64,000 nucleotides of DNA from Rhynchopus sp. YZ270_cl-10 (lineage: Eukaryota; Euglenozoa; Diplonemea; Diplonemida; Diplonemidae), in contig OZ037840.1 of the NCBI GenBank assembly GCA_964035575.1, positions 868,001 through 932,000 on the forward strand. Reading direction: 5' to 3'. The position numbers were made by a program, and so were the translations under genes. Shown piece by piece: positions 1 to 10,384 of this stretch (positions are counted from its first letter, which is position 1; the number at the start of each line of letters is the position of its first letter). The notes under the pieces are model-generated. The model did no database searches. It saw only the letters and a list, made by a program, of their open reading frames with translations, and was not told the origin of the DNA.

Positions 1-2
1 CC

Positions 3-803
3 ATGGCATTAGACATGACCTGTCGTGAGCATATATGGAACCCTCAAATGCGGTGTACAGAAAGCTGTATACAACGTTTTCATAAATACTCTGAAACCTG
101 GGGGTGTTGTGCCGGGGTATATAATGCATATTTGCAGACGAAAGGGCGGGGGTCGCTTGACAATGTCGCCAACGCCTGCAAAATCCAATTCGGAGGGACC
201 TGTCCGGACACAGAATACCCAGATGGATTTACCGGGAGGATTGTGATTGACGCCGATATCACGGTTTTCCGCGCCTACGAGGCAGAGTTGATTGCTGCTG
301 CGAGATATGATGTTGTGACCACTCTAGGGCTTGTCGACTCCAACATCGTTGCAACCGCAGTCGGTACTGTCGATATTCAATTCGCCCTCAAAGAAAATGA
401 GCAAACCTTATCTCGAGATGCCATCACCCTTCAGGCAGCAGGTGGCGTTTTTCTATCCAACGAAACCACCCAAGAAGTTTCCATCGTCTTCCTCGTAAGA
501 GGGGAACGGCGTGGCGAAGCGGACACTCTAAGAAGGGATTTTCAGTCCTTCGTCACAACAGGGTTTCCAATGGGTCGTCTTGAGGAGGTGTACCTCAAAA
601 GGGCGGCTCGGAATTTCTTGGTCAGCACTCATCTCAGTCTCGTCTCGACGACGGTACGACCGTTCAACTACTTTCAAAAGAACATCACAATTGGCCTCGA
701 TGACACCGATACTGTTGCATATGAGCTTACCCCGTTTGATGCATGTGGCATGTTATCACCAGGGATGGCAGTCACCTTGACGCTCTTCGTTTTGTTAATC
801 TGA
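3..803 (+). CDS. 3' end of a secreted / GPI-anchor-like protein gene (5' partial)
   Basis: An open frame runs from the window edge to a TGA at 801-803, giving 266 residues; the gene probably starts upstream, so the first ATG at position 3 is not trusted as the start. The first ~75 residues are Cys-rich, as in extracellular domains. Residues ~80-130 have an alternating helix/strand look (AYEAELIAAARYDVV, then GTVDIQFAL) that resembles the small domain found after Cys-rich modules in many protist surface proteins; this is an inference. The protein ends in a short hydrophobic tail (MAVTLTLFVLLI) with no cytoplasmic residues after it, preceded by small residues, which fits a GPI-attachment signal. 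No family is recognised with certainty. Codon use is coding-like and falls away sharply after the stop into poly-G and AT-rich DNA. Confidence 0.6.
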   Translation: MALDMTCREHIWNPQMRCTESCIQRFHKYSETWGCCAGVYNAYLQTKGRGSLDNVANACKIQFGGTCPDTEYPDGFTGRIVIDADITVFRAYEAELIAAARYDVVTTLGLVDSNIVATAVGTVDIQFALKENEQTLSRDAITLQAAGGVFLSNETTQEVSIVFLVRGERRGEADTLRRDFQSFVTTGFPMGRLEEVYLKRAARNFLVSTHLSLVSTTVRPFNYFQKNITIGLDDTDTVAYELTPFDACGMLSPGMAVTLTLFVLLI

Positions 804-861
804 TAATGGTGTGGGGGGAAAGAAGAGAATTATGGGGGGGGGTATAATTTTTTTTTTATTT

Positions 862-1018
862 TTTGCATGGCTTCATAAATATATTGAATATCGTCAATAT
901 ATTGATTTGGTGATGAATATTATTGATTGAATATTGAAAGTGTCAATAATATTGACTGAAAACTGTCAATATTTCAATAATATTGAAATATTGATCATAT
1001 TATTGAATATTGACGTTG
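862..1018. repeat. Left arm of a TATTGA-rich inverted repeat
   Basis: Begins with GCATGGCTTCATAAATATAT and continues as variations of CAATATATTGA. Its reverse complement lies at 2778-2938, which ends with ATATATTTATGAAGCCATG. The arms bound a ~2.07-kb segment, a foldback or MITE-like arrangement. Match quality drops inside the arms, so this looks old. Confidence 0.6.
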
Positions 1019-2777
1019 CAGTGCCTGCTTTTTCCTTGAGGGGGGGCCATAGCTGAGAATAAGACTTGGGGACCCGGGACCCGGTTATTCTCAGTGGGAC
1101 TGGGCACAATATGTCGAAAACGCTGTGAAAACGCCTGAAAGCGGGTCAGGGACCCGGGCGCGGGAGGGTGGGGCATGGATGGAGGGGTATTCCCAGTCCC
1201 TAGGACTGGGACTGTACCCAGTGCCCAGTACCCGTCCTAGTTCTAGTCCTGGGACAGTACCCGGGACCCGGCTTATTCTCAGCTCCCTTCCAGCCACAGA
1301 GTGGAGAGGCAAAGGGTCAAACTTTTCTGTTGAAGCCATGTGCGCAATATTTCAAAGATTGTGCCATAAATCGCACATTGTTACCGCCAAACTATATCAT
1401 AGATAGGGTAGAGCTGCGGGCTACCGCTCGTAATTCCTAAACACTTGTGTTTAGGTTTTTAAGGTTGCTGCCCTCCCAGTACCCTCCTGGTGCACCCACC
1501 CGAAAATGCACCAAAGTGTAAGATTTTTTCGGCGTTGGAAAGATTGGGCCTCAAAAATGCGGATCACCAAATCAGATCTGTGAGAGATTTGTTTTTACTT
1601 CCTATTTTCGTGTCACGAGTTTACGTGGGAAATGCTTTAGAAACGTGCGTTCCTTAAGTACCCTATGGGCAAAACAGGCGTTTTTCACCAAAAACCGGGA
1701 TTTTCGCCTTTTTGGGTGGTTTTTTGGGCCATACCCGGCTATATGGACTGGGAAACGCGATTCTGGGGTGCTAGAACCAGGTCTAGGCCGCACAGGGGTA
1801 CTTCTGTGGGCAAAAACAACCCACAAAACCATGCACTGCGTTGTGTTCTGTGACCATTCAGGTGTTTTAGCTAGTCGTAGTGTACGAGGCGTTGCGATCG
1901 ATTTGGTTTCGTTCTCGCTCATCAACCACACGAGCTAGCAAAAAATATTTAGGATTCACAAAACCAAATTTTGTCCGCGCCGCAGGCGCACGGTGCGCTA
2001 CTTTTTTATGAGAGTTGCGAACATACATTTGAAAATCCATCCATCCGCATGTCTTTTTTATGAGAGGATCAGTGAGTAAATAGTTCCGCTTATGGGCCCA
2101 GGAGGCTTCCCCTGGTCAGGGGTGGGGTTTGCTGCTTGGAGAGGAGGTTGTTCTGGGTACAGAACGAGAAAAAAGAGTAGTTGAAACGTGCTAAAATGCA
2201 GTCGAGCTCATGCAAAGGGTAGGTGGGTGTTCCGTACCGTAAGAGAACGGAGGCGGTTCACAACCGCTCGACGAATCACGCGACCTCTTTATACCCCAGC
2301 CTTTTTAACAGCCAAAAAAACTCTATGATTTTGCACGTGTTACCGTGGGACTCTAAGGGCAATCATGGCTCAGTTCGTAAACGCGCACGTACCATTCAAT
2401 GCCATCGCGGGGGAGCGACTTGCCTTGTGGCATCAGATGGCTCCTTAGTGGGGGGATCTACGCGGACAGTGAGAGGGGGTGGGTGGGGAACAGCATTCTC
2501 TACCTGGCTTCTGAAGAAGGGTGTCTTCCCTTGGGGCTACCGCGAAGTGCAATGCGGACTCGAGAAGTCATGTGGAATTTTGGCATAGTTGGCATCACAC
2601 AAGTCGCCATATTTTTTTGCATTTTTTGGTCCGAAGTTCAATTACCAGTCCTGGAAATTGGGGCAATTTTTTTGTGCCTCAACTCGGGCATGTTTTTATG
2701 TGTGGTGCACGAGTTGTGTGGGGTTGGAAGATGCAGAACCAGTTTCCAAGGGGCGCAAGACCATTGTGTGAAGGAAA

Positions 2778-2938
2778 GTGTCAATATATTGATCAATATT
2801 TGCAAATATTGAATGGGAAATTTACACGGTAAAAGTGTCAATATATTGAAAATTTCCTACGTGATATTGATCAATATATTGATATTGAAAAAAACGTGAA
2901 AAAAAATATTGAATATATTTATGAAGCCATGTTTTTGG
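2778..2938. repeat. Right arm of the TATTGA-rich inverted repeat
   Basis: Contains TCAATATATTGATCAATATT and ends ATTTATGAAGCCATG, the reverse complement of the left arm's outer end at about 866. See the left arm at 862-1018. Confidence 0.6.
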
Positions 2939-2948
2939 AAAAATAAAA

Positions 2949-3022
2949 TGGAGATTTGCACTGTGGACAACACAAAAAACCGAGGCAAACTGCGCTAACT
3001 CCAAAAACAATTTATCGAAATA
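2949..3022 (+). repeat. Dispersed repeat family R2 (GGAGATTGCAC...ACAATTTATC), divergent copy
   Basis: Carries TGGAGATTTGCACTGTGG, ACCGAGGCAA and CAATTTATCGAAAT in the same order as better-preserved copies at 15,417-15,482 and 21,837-21,902 (+) and 48,021-48,075 (-). Non-coding; each copy lies beside A- or T-runs and near the edge of a gene or element. Confidence 0.55.
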
Positions 3023-3373
3023 AAAAAATAACAATAATTTGGAGGAGATGATGTGCTGTGTTTGGCCCCCACACACACACTCCTGCTTCCGCAAGGGGTG
3101 TGTTGTGGTCTCTTACGTCTTCAAAAAGGCGGTGGATGCATCTTCCAAGAAAAAGGTGTTTTTTTTCTTCTTGTCTTTCATCGCAGATAGTACCCCCTCT
3201 TTTGCAACGAAGGAACACCCCATGGTGTAGAGTATATTTCTTTAGCCATTTTTTCTTTTTGTAATTTTTGTATTTTTTTTGTGAATACCTCCCGGTTCCT
3301 CCCAACCCCCCTAATAACCTCCCCTTTCCACTCACTTTCACATCTCCAGCGGTGGGGGAAAACAACCCCCAAC

Positions 3374-6300
3374 ATGGATGCCGATATCAGAGAGGTGTCA
3401 TGGCCTGAGAGTGCCTCCCCTATTGAGATTGAGGCTGTTGTTTGCAATTTGACGTGGCTGCTGCGTGTTGTGCTGAACAGGGGAGCGCCGCATGGTTCTG
3501 TCGAGGCGGAGGAGGCGACGGGGCGGGTGGTGAGGGTGCTTCACGTCTTCGAAACGCACCGGACTGTACCACGGCGGGAGCTGTTGCTGCAGTACCAGGA
3601 CGATGTTGAGGCGGTGTTGGAAGAAGGGTTTGCGTACCTCGCGGTGGCAGCGGAGCTGTTTGGAGAGGGGCTAAATTTATGCGAAGGATTTGCAGATGCG
3701 CCCCCCTCCGACCGCTTTGACGTTGTGCTCGAATGTCTCGAATGCGAAGGCGGCTTCGCGCAAACCGCTTGCTCCGCCCTCAGCACCGACACCCTCTGCA
3801 ATACAGAATCCTTCTGCCCAGACTCTCACCTTCTCCTCACCCTTTGTTTGGTCCGTTTGAGTGTATGTCGACCCCTCATTCCGACTACATTGAGACAGCA
3901 TTTGGCGGATCCCTCTACCCCTGCGGCAATAGCTGCGGAAAGCCCTTCGAAATGGCAGAACGAAGACGTTCCGTTGGAGGAGGTGGAGATGTTGTTGGCG
4001 GGGTGGATATCTCGAGCGAGTGGGAGGCCGTTGGGGGCAGGGTTGTTGTGCGATTCTGGTGCAGTGCTTGCAGCGGTTGGGCGGTACAATGCTCAGATCT
4101 GCCCTCCAGAGCAGGACCCCTCATGGGATTCTGTACTCTCCATATGCAGTAGACTGCGTGCTTCTACCACTATATCACGTCACGCGCCCCTGCTTCTTTC
4201 TCATGGAAACGCAGAACCCTCCTGCCTTCACAGAGCTACCGTTCGTCTTCATCTGTTCTTTTCGTTGCAGCAGCTGTTTTGGTGTTTAAGGACCTGCCCG
4301 CTTGACGATTCGGTTGTGGCAACGCAGGGGATGATGACGGTGGTGTTGGAGAGAAGGTCTGCGGGGACCTCGTTGGGGATGATGTTGTCTCCAGATATGG
4401 CGGCAGAGCCGTTCATTGCGGCGGTGGTGCCGGACACCCCAGCGGATTTGGTCGGATTGGTGGCAGGGATGCGCATTCTCTCTGTGGACTCCATCGCGGT
4501 GCACACCTGCTACGACGTCGCCCGCCTCCTCGCGTCGCGAACATACTTCTCTTTAACCGTCGCCTCCGCAACGGAAGATTCTATACGACGCCAGACCATC
4601 GCCTTCACCACCATGCCGCCTTCACATTGCGCGGCCCTCCACTCTGCTTGGGCTACCCCACAAAATGGAATTCCAGAATATTCTGAATCTCCGAATTGGG
4701 GAACTGCAAGAGAGGGATCGCAAAGCGAAAGAAATGGAGGGATATGGAGGGGTGAAACACTGATGGACGAAACGGAAGTCACCTCGACAGTAGAACCTCT
4801 ACAGGCGGTGTGGGTATCAGATGTAGAAGACTGTGGAGACCCGTTGTTAACTGTATCGTCAGAGTTTATCTATCCTGAAGGCTGGCCGGAAGTCAACACA
4901 GAGATTGAAAATAAAAATGAAACCACCCTGGATGAAAAAGGAACACCGTGTTTGGGAGAAACCTCGCATTGGGGATCTGAGGACATCGAGCATGCAGTCT
5001 ATGCGACACCACTGCGCGCTGGGACATCAAAAATATCTGAGTTGTGCGGGCCTCCTGATGCAGTTCGATCGCCTTTTGAGACTCCATGCGGATCGGAAAA
5101 ACAGTTTTGTGAGTTGAGTAGGGGGTCTCAGGATGGTTTACCCTCTCACAACGTACAGTTGAAATATGAGGAAGAGGGGGAGGAGGAGGAGGAAGAAGAC
5201 ACGGCACGACCTGCCACAGCGAGCAGTGGAAGCGAGGTGAGTTCGACCTGCTTTACCCCATCGGAGGTGGTTCTCCTGGCAGATCTGCGGCGTGATGCTG
5301 TCACTGAAGCGAATTTCCAAACCAACCACACCCCTTTAACCGTGCAAAGCATACAAAGTGCTCACGGTATCGCATCGCACCTTGAATCAGCGTATGACAG
5401 CCCGCGAATGGGAGAGGTAAATAAAAACGATGAAAATTCATCAAATTCTGAGGATTTTGCGGTGCACAACGTCTCCCCTACCCTCTCTGAACCGAAGGGA
5501 ATTGAGGTTCAAAAAAATCTTCTTCTTTCAGAGCTGGCAGACCTTGAAATGCAGGTAGACGGATTGGCAGCACCGGAGACAGGCAATGTCAGAAGCATTG
5601 GGACGCGTGGGGATCGAATGGGCGAGGTGCGCGATGATGCGCAGAGCGACGTGCTCAGCTTGCGGAGTTCTTGCAGATTGAGGCAACGGATTGCAGAGGC
5701 GCAGTCCGCAGGGTATGAGGATACGCATGGATCTGGGTCTCCCCCGCCCCCACCGCCTCCGGCGTTCACTTCATCTCCGGTGGTGGGCCCTGTGATGGGG
5801 ATGTCTGCTTCTCTGTTGCGACGTCGTTCGTTGCCTGCGGTGGCAACATCTCGTGCTAGTTGTACATCGTTGTTGGATGCGGTGCGAGCAAATAGAGAAA
5901 AGACAGATGACGAAGTCAAACCCTTCGGGAAGGTGCTGCATCCACTCCCTCCAGGTCGCGGGGGCGGAGGGGATGGGTGCAATAAGCGGACCGTGCTGAT
6001 GGCGTTGAAGCATACCTGTCTGCATGGGGTGCACAACACAGCGACGTTGCGACGTGCGGTGGATGCGATCGAGGAGGCGGCGCGCGGGGGAGGGGTCAAA
6101 TTCATTCTCGTCATCCAATCACCGCAGCAGCCGGTGCTTAAGGTATGTACCCATGTAGTGTAGCTTGCAATAACCTCCCCTTCTGCTCCTGCAGGCAATC
6201 TACAGCGTACCGCAAGACCGCAAGAGTACAAAGCCACAGACCCGCATTTATGGCAACGGGCCGAAGTCTGTACGCATAGACTCAACAGAGGTATGCCACC

Positions 6301-6675
6301 TTGCTGGCCAGGGGGTCCGTGGTTGCACCACGTCGACTTGGTTGGGTGTCGTACACAGTCCTCAGTTCTCCCTGGCAACTAACGGTGGAGTATCCACCAC
6401 GTGTAAACACCATCATAAGGAAAAATAAAAAAAAACTGACCATTTTTTTTTGATCCGACAGATTACAGTTATCCCGACACTACAATTATCTCCACCCTCC
6501 TTTACCTACCTTTATACTAGTCGTTCTTCATTTCAACCACACTCACTACATACAGTGCCTTCGGTTTGACTCTGTGAGCAAGATGTTCGTTTCCCTCCCG
6601 CGTTCGTTTGACATGTTTAACAGGCGTGTTGATGCACTAGTCTGTCGTGTGAACGTTGGTGTGTCGGCACCGTAG
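3374..6675 (+). CDS. PDZ + CKK domain protein (CAMSAP/Patronin-like C-terminus), three exons
   Basis: Exons 3374-6142, 6195-6290 and 6556-6675 join in phase 0 (introns start GTATGT and GTATGC, end CTGCAG and ATACAG) into a 994-residue protein. I start at the ATG in ACATGGATGCC (3374); the frame is open upstream but without an ATG. A PDZ domain lies at about 320-400 (a TSLGMML carboxylate-binding-loop-like segment, then GLVAGMRILSVD). The middle is acidic and low-complexity (Glu run near 600; proline run PPPPPPPAF). Residues 872-990 match the CKK domain: LKHTCLHG, AIEEA, KFILVIQS, an AIYSV strand, YGNGPKSVRI and, only after splicing, LRFDSVSKMFVSLP followed by RRVDALVCRV, which parallels the family's YKYNSDRKxF...SVDAFTI ending. 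CKK binds microtubule minus ends; known family members pair it with a CH domain, not seen here. Role at microtubules is inferred. Confidence 0.7.
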
Positions 6676-6689
6676 ATGGCGAAGCAGGG

Positions 6690-6890
6690 TAAAAAACAAT
6701 CTGCTCCTCAAATTGGTGTGGACCTGTGAAGGAGGGACTGCCGGGGTCGTACGTACTCCCACGTCAGAGGTGAAATTCTTAGATCGCGGGAAGACGAACT
6801 TCTGCGGGAGGGAGGGAGAGCTTTGGGTCGAAGAGATGCGTTTGTGTGCGGCTCTCAGGGTAGATTAGAACGCTTGGATTGGAACTTTTT
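6690..6890 (+). rRNA. SSU rRNA-like fragment (900 region, helix 27)
   Basis: Positions 6764-6808 read TCAGAGGTGAAATTCTTAGA followed by AAGACGAACTTCTGCG, which matches the near-universal eukaryotic 18S helix-27 region. The flanks agree in order: GGGACTGCCGGGGTCGT upstream (18S GGGACGGTCGGGGGCAT) and TTTGGGTCGAAGAGATG, then GATTAGA, downstream. Weaker agreement continues: GGAGGGGCAC near 7009 (18S GACGGAAGGGCACC) and GGATCATTA at 7690-7698, the canonical 18S 3' terminus, after a strong hairpin. Either a degenerate 3' half of an 18S gene or a very divergent functional one; no 5' half is seen. The piece starts only ~15 bp after the PDZ-CKK stop codon. Confidence 0.45.
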
Positions 6891-7325
6891 TTTTTGAAAA
6901 CAGTTTTTAGAAAAAAGCAAGCCTTTTTGCGGTTTGTAGACATCGCGTTAGCTGAAAGGTGAATCAGAGTTTGCCTGAAGCACAATGCACACCAGTTTTC
7001 AAGAGAACAGGAGGGGCACGCTTGAGAAAGAATATAAAAAAAAATACGTTTAAAAAGTGTGTTAGATCATTGTTGCGGGGCCACTTCACTGTGGTATTGT
7101 CAACATGTGTGTCATGGGTTTAAAGGAAAATATGACAAAAAAAGGGGTTTTTAGATTTTGGTTTGCATTTCGTTTGCTTCTTTGTCTTTCCAGTTGTGTT
7201 TTATCAGCTTAACTTTTTAAAAGATACTTTTATAATGCGTGCTTGAACCTGGGTATTTATCTGCGAAAGGTTCTATTCTTTTTTCCCTCTTTTTCCCCTT
7301 TTAATAGCTATTTTTTACCGACCAG

Positions 7326-7398
7326 AAAAGTCGTTTTCTTGATGAGTGTTTTCTGAGTGCACACTCAGAAATCACGAATCAAGAGAAAACGACTTTTT
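7326..7398. repeat. Hairpin repeat family R5 (AAAAGTCGTTTTC ... GAAAACGACTTTT)
   Basis: AAAAGTCGTTTTCTTGATGA at the left pairs with GAATCAAGAGAAAACGAC at the right, enclosing GAGTGTTTTCTGAGTGC and its partial complement. Related sequence occurs at 30,278-30,315 (CTCGAGAGAAAAGTCGTTTT, directly at the edge of a satellite) and at 47,190-47,275. Confidence 0.6.
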
Positions 7399-7479
7399 GG
7401 GAGGTGAAAACAGGGCTTTGTTGAAATTTTCTGGCTTTGAAGAACTTTCACACACAATTTTAAGGGGTTTTATCTGTGT

Positions 7480-7713
7480 ACCTGTGTACAGGATATTTGT
7501 TGTGAAAGACATCTTCCACCATGCATTGAGGAGGGTAAGACAGTGGTCGCAGTTTCTACTTGACTAGCGGAAGAGGCCTTTTTGGTCTCTAGAATATCCG
7601 GTATTCCCGAACGGAGGCACACTTTGTGTGTTACTACGACCTGGCAATTTCCAGCAGTAGGTTAAGTAATCTTTCTTGTAAATTGTTGGATCATTATCTC
7701 CTCAGTGCATGAA
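7480..7713. repeat. Segment shared in inverse orientation with 60,314-60,612
   Basis: From TACAGGATATTTGTTGTGAA to CAGTGCATGAATG this is almost identical to the reverse complement of 60,314-60,612, except that the distal copy has ~80 bp more between GTTTCTACTTGA and GGCCTTTTTGGTCTC. The shared part has a stable hairpin (CCGG...GGCC / GGTCTCTAGAATATCCGG, complete in the distal copy) and ends near GGATCATTA. It may be the 3' end of an rRNA-like sequence; function unproven. Confidence 0.7.
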
Positions 7714-8392
7714 TGCCCCACGTGATTGGACACTTTTGTGTTTGTCATGTGGAGCTGTGGTGGGGCTCTTTCACGACTTTCTTCCTTGTACACCAGTGTA
7801 CCGTGTACCTGGGTACCTGGGTGCCCAGACACACCACTGTACCCAGAATCCAGTCTCCCACCCAGAAAACCTACTCATACAGCAGAAAAGTGAAAATTGC
7901 TACTCGACCAGAAAAGTAGCTGGGAAAAGTTCAGAAAAAGCCAGAAAATTTCAACAAAATTTTTTTCTTCTTTTTCGTCCATCGCTTGTATCTGTTTTTG
8001 TTCTGTTTTCTCCACCCCACGACCCCATGGATGTCTCCGATGATATTCAAACACAAACCGTTCATATTTTTCTCTCCAATAAAACCATCTGTTTTTTTAT
8101 ATTTTGTCAAATTAGCCCCTTCAAGGCTTTGCTTTCTTCGTGCATGCATTTTTTTCGTAACATTACAGTACCTCCCCCCCTACGACTCTCTTGCCCTGTT
8201 GGCATGCCTTTCGTGATATAAGATTTTTGTGAATACTTTTTTTTGCAGTGCCTGCGTCCGCCGATGCACGGTGAGGCGTTTGCACTTTCAAGCTTCTCTT
8301 TTGTTGTTTACATCCCGTGTAGCCTGGCTGCATGAACCTTTTCGTTATCGCACAGCATCAGCCGCGCTGATGCTGTGCGATACCGAATATGA

Positions 8393-8441
8393 TAAGGTGG
8401 CTAAGCACGAGAGGCTTAGGATCATATTATAAACTTTTCTT
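8393..8441 (+). repeat. R1 stem-loop repeat (CTAAGC-loop-GCTTAG)
   Basis: AAGGTGGCTAAGCACGAGAG followed by GCTTAGGATCATATTATAAA and a T-rich run. Same-strand copies lie at 47,333-47,367 (partial), 47,547-47,588, 48,137-48,180, 48,302-48,350 and 54,905-54,950. The CTAAGC/GCTTAG stem with a short loop followed by ATCWTATAAACTTTT is kept. It could be a 3'-end or small-RNA signal, or the tail of a SINE. Confidence 0.6.
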
Positions 8442-8814
8442 TTGTTTTTGCACCCCGGGTAGCTAGCTGCATGAACTTTTTAGGGTATTTTTTGTGCGTG
8501 TTTTGTCCATGACAACGATAGTGGTAAAGCACGATTGGTAGGTGCAATGAAAGACACATTCATGGGTAAAAAGTTTTGTTTTGTGTGTTCCTGGTTCTAA
8601 AAAATGCAGAAAGGAAAGGAATAGTCATTTTTCTTTGAGACCTTGAATTTTTGTACAGAAATCACCTTTTTTGCGATTATCGACATACAACACAAAAAGC
8701 TTTCCTCACTTTTAACCTTCCACCCTCACCTCTCTCCCCCCCTTCACCTCCCCACCCCAGGGACGCACCCCCCCCCATAACCTCCTCCTCCCCTCCCCTC
8801 CCCCCCAAAATAAA

Positions 8815-10374
8815 ATGGACAGCCAACAAGATAAAGACCGCATCCGCGAGCTGGAAGCGACAGTACGGCTGTTGGCAAAGCGGGTCAGCGTGCTCGAGGC
8901 GGAGCGGGGTCTCCCACCTGCCCTCCCCCCTTCTGCGCCTCCTTCTGTTCCGCTCCGGAGCACCTCCGCTTCACCGGGCACACACCACAACTCTCCTTCT
9001 CTTGTCGCAGCGAGAGTTGGGGCGTCATCCGCTGGGTTGTACTCACCCCCTGCAACACCGACCAATGCGCGGTTGGTTGGAAAAATAACGCCAATTCTTG
9101 CAGATCCGTTGGCTTCAATGCTTGACACCCCAGGGCTTAAGGTGGAGGACGACGACGAAAAAATCACCCCCGGAACCAGAGTGCGCATTCACAGCGAAAA
9201 GGAGTACGTTATGTCCTGCTGTCAACTCTCAACGGTGGGGTGGCGGAGCAGTAAGGAGGCTATGCTGGGGTTGGCAGGGACCGTTACGGAAACGGATATG
9301 ACGGCGGCGAGGGTGCGACTGAATGGGGGGCAAGAATGTTGGTTTCCTCGGACCGTTCTTCAAGCAATCCCTGCGCTCCGATCACCACCGGGCGCACAAC
9401 GGAACAACACTGTCGGACGCGCTGCAGGACTGCTCCATGCGTCGGAACAATCTCACCACACCTCCCCCACCGAGCTCTCCAAACGCGCCATATCCCCCGC
9501 AGTCCCTCTCGACGCGCAACGAGGCTCCGCTGCAACACCCCTTCCCCTTTCCGTCTCGCAACCTCTCCTGGACGTCGCGATCGCTCATACGGAGCTGAGT
9601 TTGGCGCATTCAAGGGCAGCCTATGGGGGAAGAGACGGGGGCCTGGCGAGTCTCAGTGGGGTAGGAAGGCATGCGGTTCCTCAAGGGCGTGCGGCATCGA
9701 TTACATTGCGGCGTGCGGATGAAACGTCTGGTGGTGTGGGGACACCGAGAGGGTCGCCGACGAGGCGTGCCTTTGGAGGTGGTGGAGGGGGAGGAGGAGG
9801 AGGAGGTGGTGGTGGTGCCGTAGACACCCCACATGCGTCGCCCATACGCCCCCTGCCGCGTCGTCCCTCCCAAGACGTGTCCACTCTGGACGCGTCCGGT
9901 GCAGACTACCTTCTCAACAGAACGTCCCAAGTAGGAGCCTCAACCCCAGCCCAAACAGCGAGAAGGATAGAGGGTGGTGTGGGTCCAGGTGCGGGTACCC
10001 CAAGGACAGGGAGTAGGTGTGTGAAAGGGGGGTTTTTTGGAGGGGTTTTACTGCGGGTAGGTCTGCTTAGGGTTCCTTTTATATCTTCTGTTGTTGGCCG
10101 CAGGGTGCTTGTGCTTTCATCCGGATGGCCTGGCATCGTGGGTCAGTCGGAGGTGCCTGCATTAATAACGTCACCTTCCTTTTGATAAGTCTGTAGTCTG
10201 TGCTAGATTTTTTTTTATATAAAAGTGTTCTGCTATTCCTATGATAGTTTGAAATGAAACAATAATATTCTTTACAGGGCTGTGAACACCGCGTTGGCAG
10301 GACTGCACAGAGCACTTCAGGATCTGTCCGTTGAGGACGGTGGCATGTCCCCATACAGGGCAAGGAGGAACTAA
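8815..10374 (+). CDS. Protein with N-terminal coiled coil and MIB/HERC2-type SH3-like domain, two exons
   Basis: Exon 1 is 8815-10016 and exon 2 is 10278-10374; the intron starts GTGTGTG and ends TTTACAG in phase 2, giving 432 residues. Without splicing the frame runs into low-quality sequence. Residues ~3-35 form a short heptad coiled coil (IRELEATVRLLAKRVSVLEA). Residues ~117-185 read TPGTRVRI, then GWRSSKEAMLGLAGTV, VRLNGG and CWFPRTVLQ; this is the pattern of the small beta-barrel of mind bomb/HERC2 proteins (a VRV start, a central GW, GxxGTV, and a final WxFP). The remainder is Ser/Pro/Gly-rich and disordered, with repeated TPxxSP motifs and a 16-Gly run (GGT/GGA/GGG codons near 9776-9815). 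Probably a scaffold or adaptor; no enzyme motif is present. Confidence 0.65.
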
Positions 10375-10384
10375 GCAGGACCCC

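Larger units (their letters stand above)
804..3373. other. Intergenic region with inverted AT-rich repeats and GGGACCCGG palindromes
   Basis: No convincing gene; several overlapping 100-140-residue open frames have no domain and no codon bias. The stretch holds an inverted pair of TATTGA-rich repeats (862-1018 and 2778-2938), a cluster of GGGACCCGG / GGACTGGGAC palindromic words (about 1066-1290), a GCCACAGAGTGG motif near 1290 that recurs at 21.3, 55.6 and 57.1 kb, a GCGCCGCAGGCGCACGG element near 1978, and one copy of a dispersed repeat (2949-3022) just before the PDZ-CKK gene. Confidence 0.6.
6891..8814. other. Intergenic region with rRNA-like tail, hairpins and dispersed repeats
   Basis: No protein gene is supported. 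It contains the possible continuation of the SSU-like sequence to 7698, a hairpin repeat at 7326-7398, a segment shared in inverted orientation with 60.3-60.6 kb (7480-7713), CCTGGGTACC words near 7806, the R3 repeat at 8248-8293, a near-perfect palindrome (8344-8382, arms TATCGCACAGCATCAGC) and an R1 stem-loop repeat at 8393-8441. The last ~100 bp before 8815 are pyrimidine-rich, as upstream of other genes here. Confidence 0.5.

Noticed and set aside
2223..2832. Overlapping 100-137-residue ORFs
   Set aside because: Three frames are open at once and none has coding composition; they lie between the arms of an inverted repeat.
5509..6378. A 289-codon antisense frame at the end of the PDZ-CKK gene
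   Set aside because: It overlaps both introns and the CKK exons; no domain or bias supports it.
9776..9815. Poly-Gly stretch as a sequencing artefact
   Set aside because: It uses mixed GGT/GGA/GGG codons and keeps frame into a well-spliced second exon, so it is a real low-complexity part of the protein.
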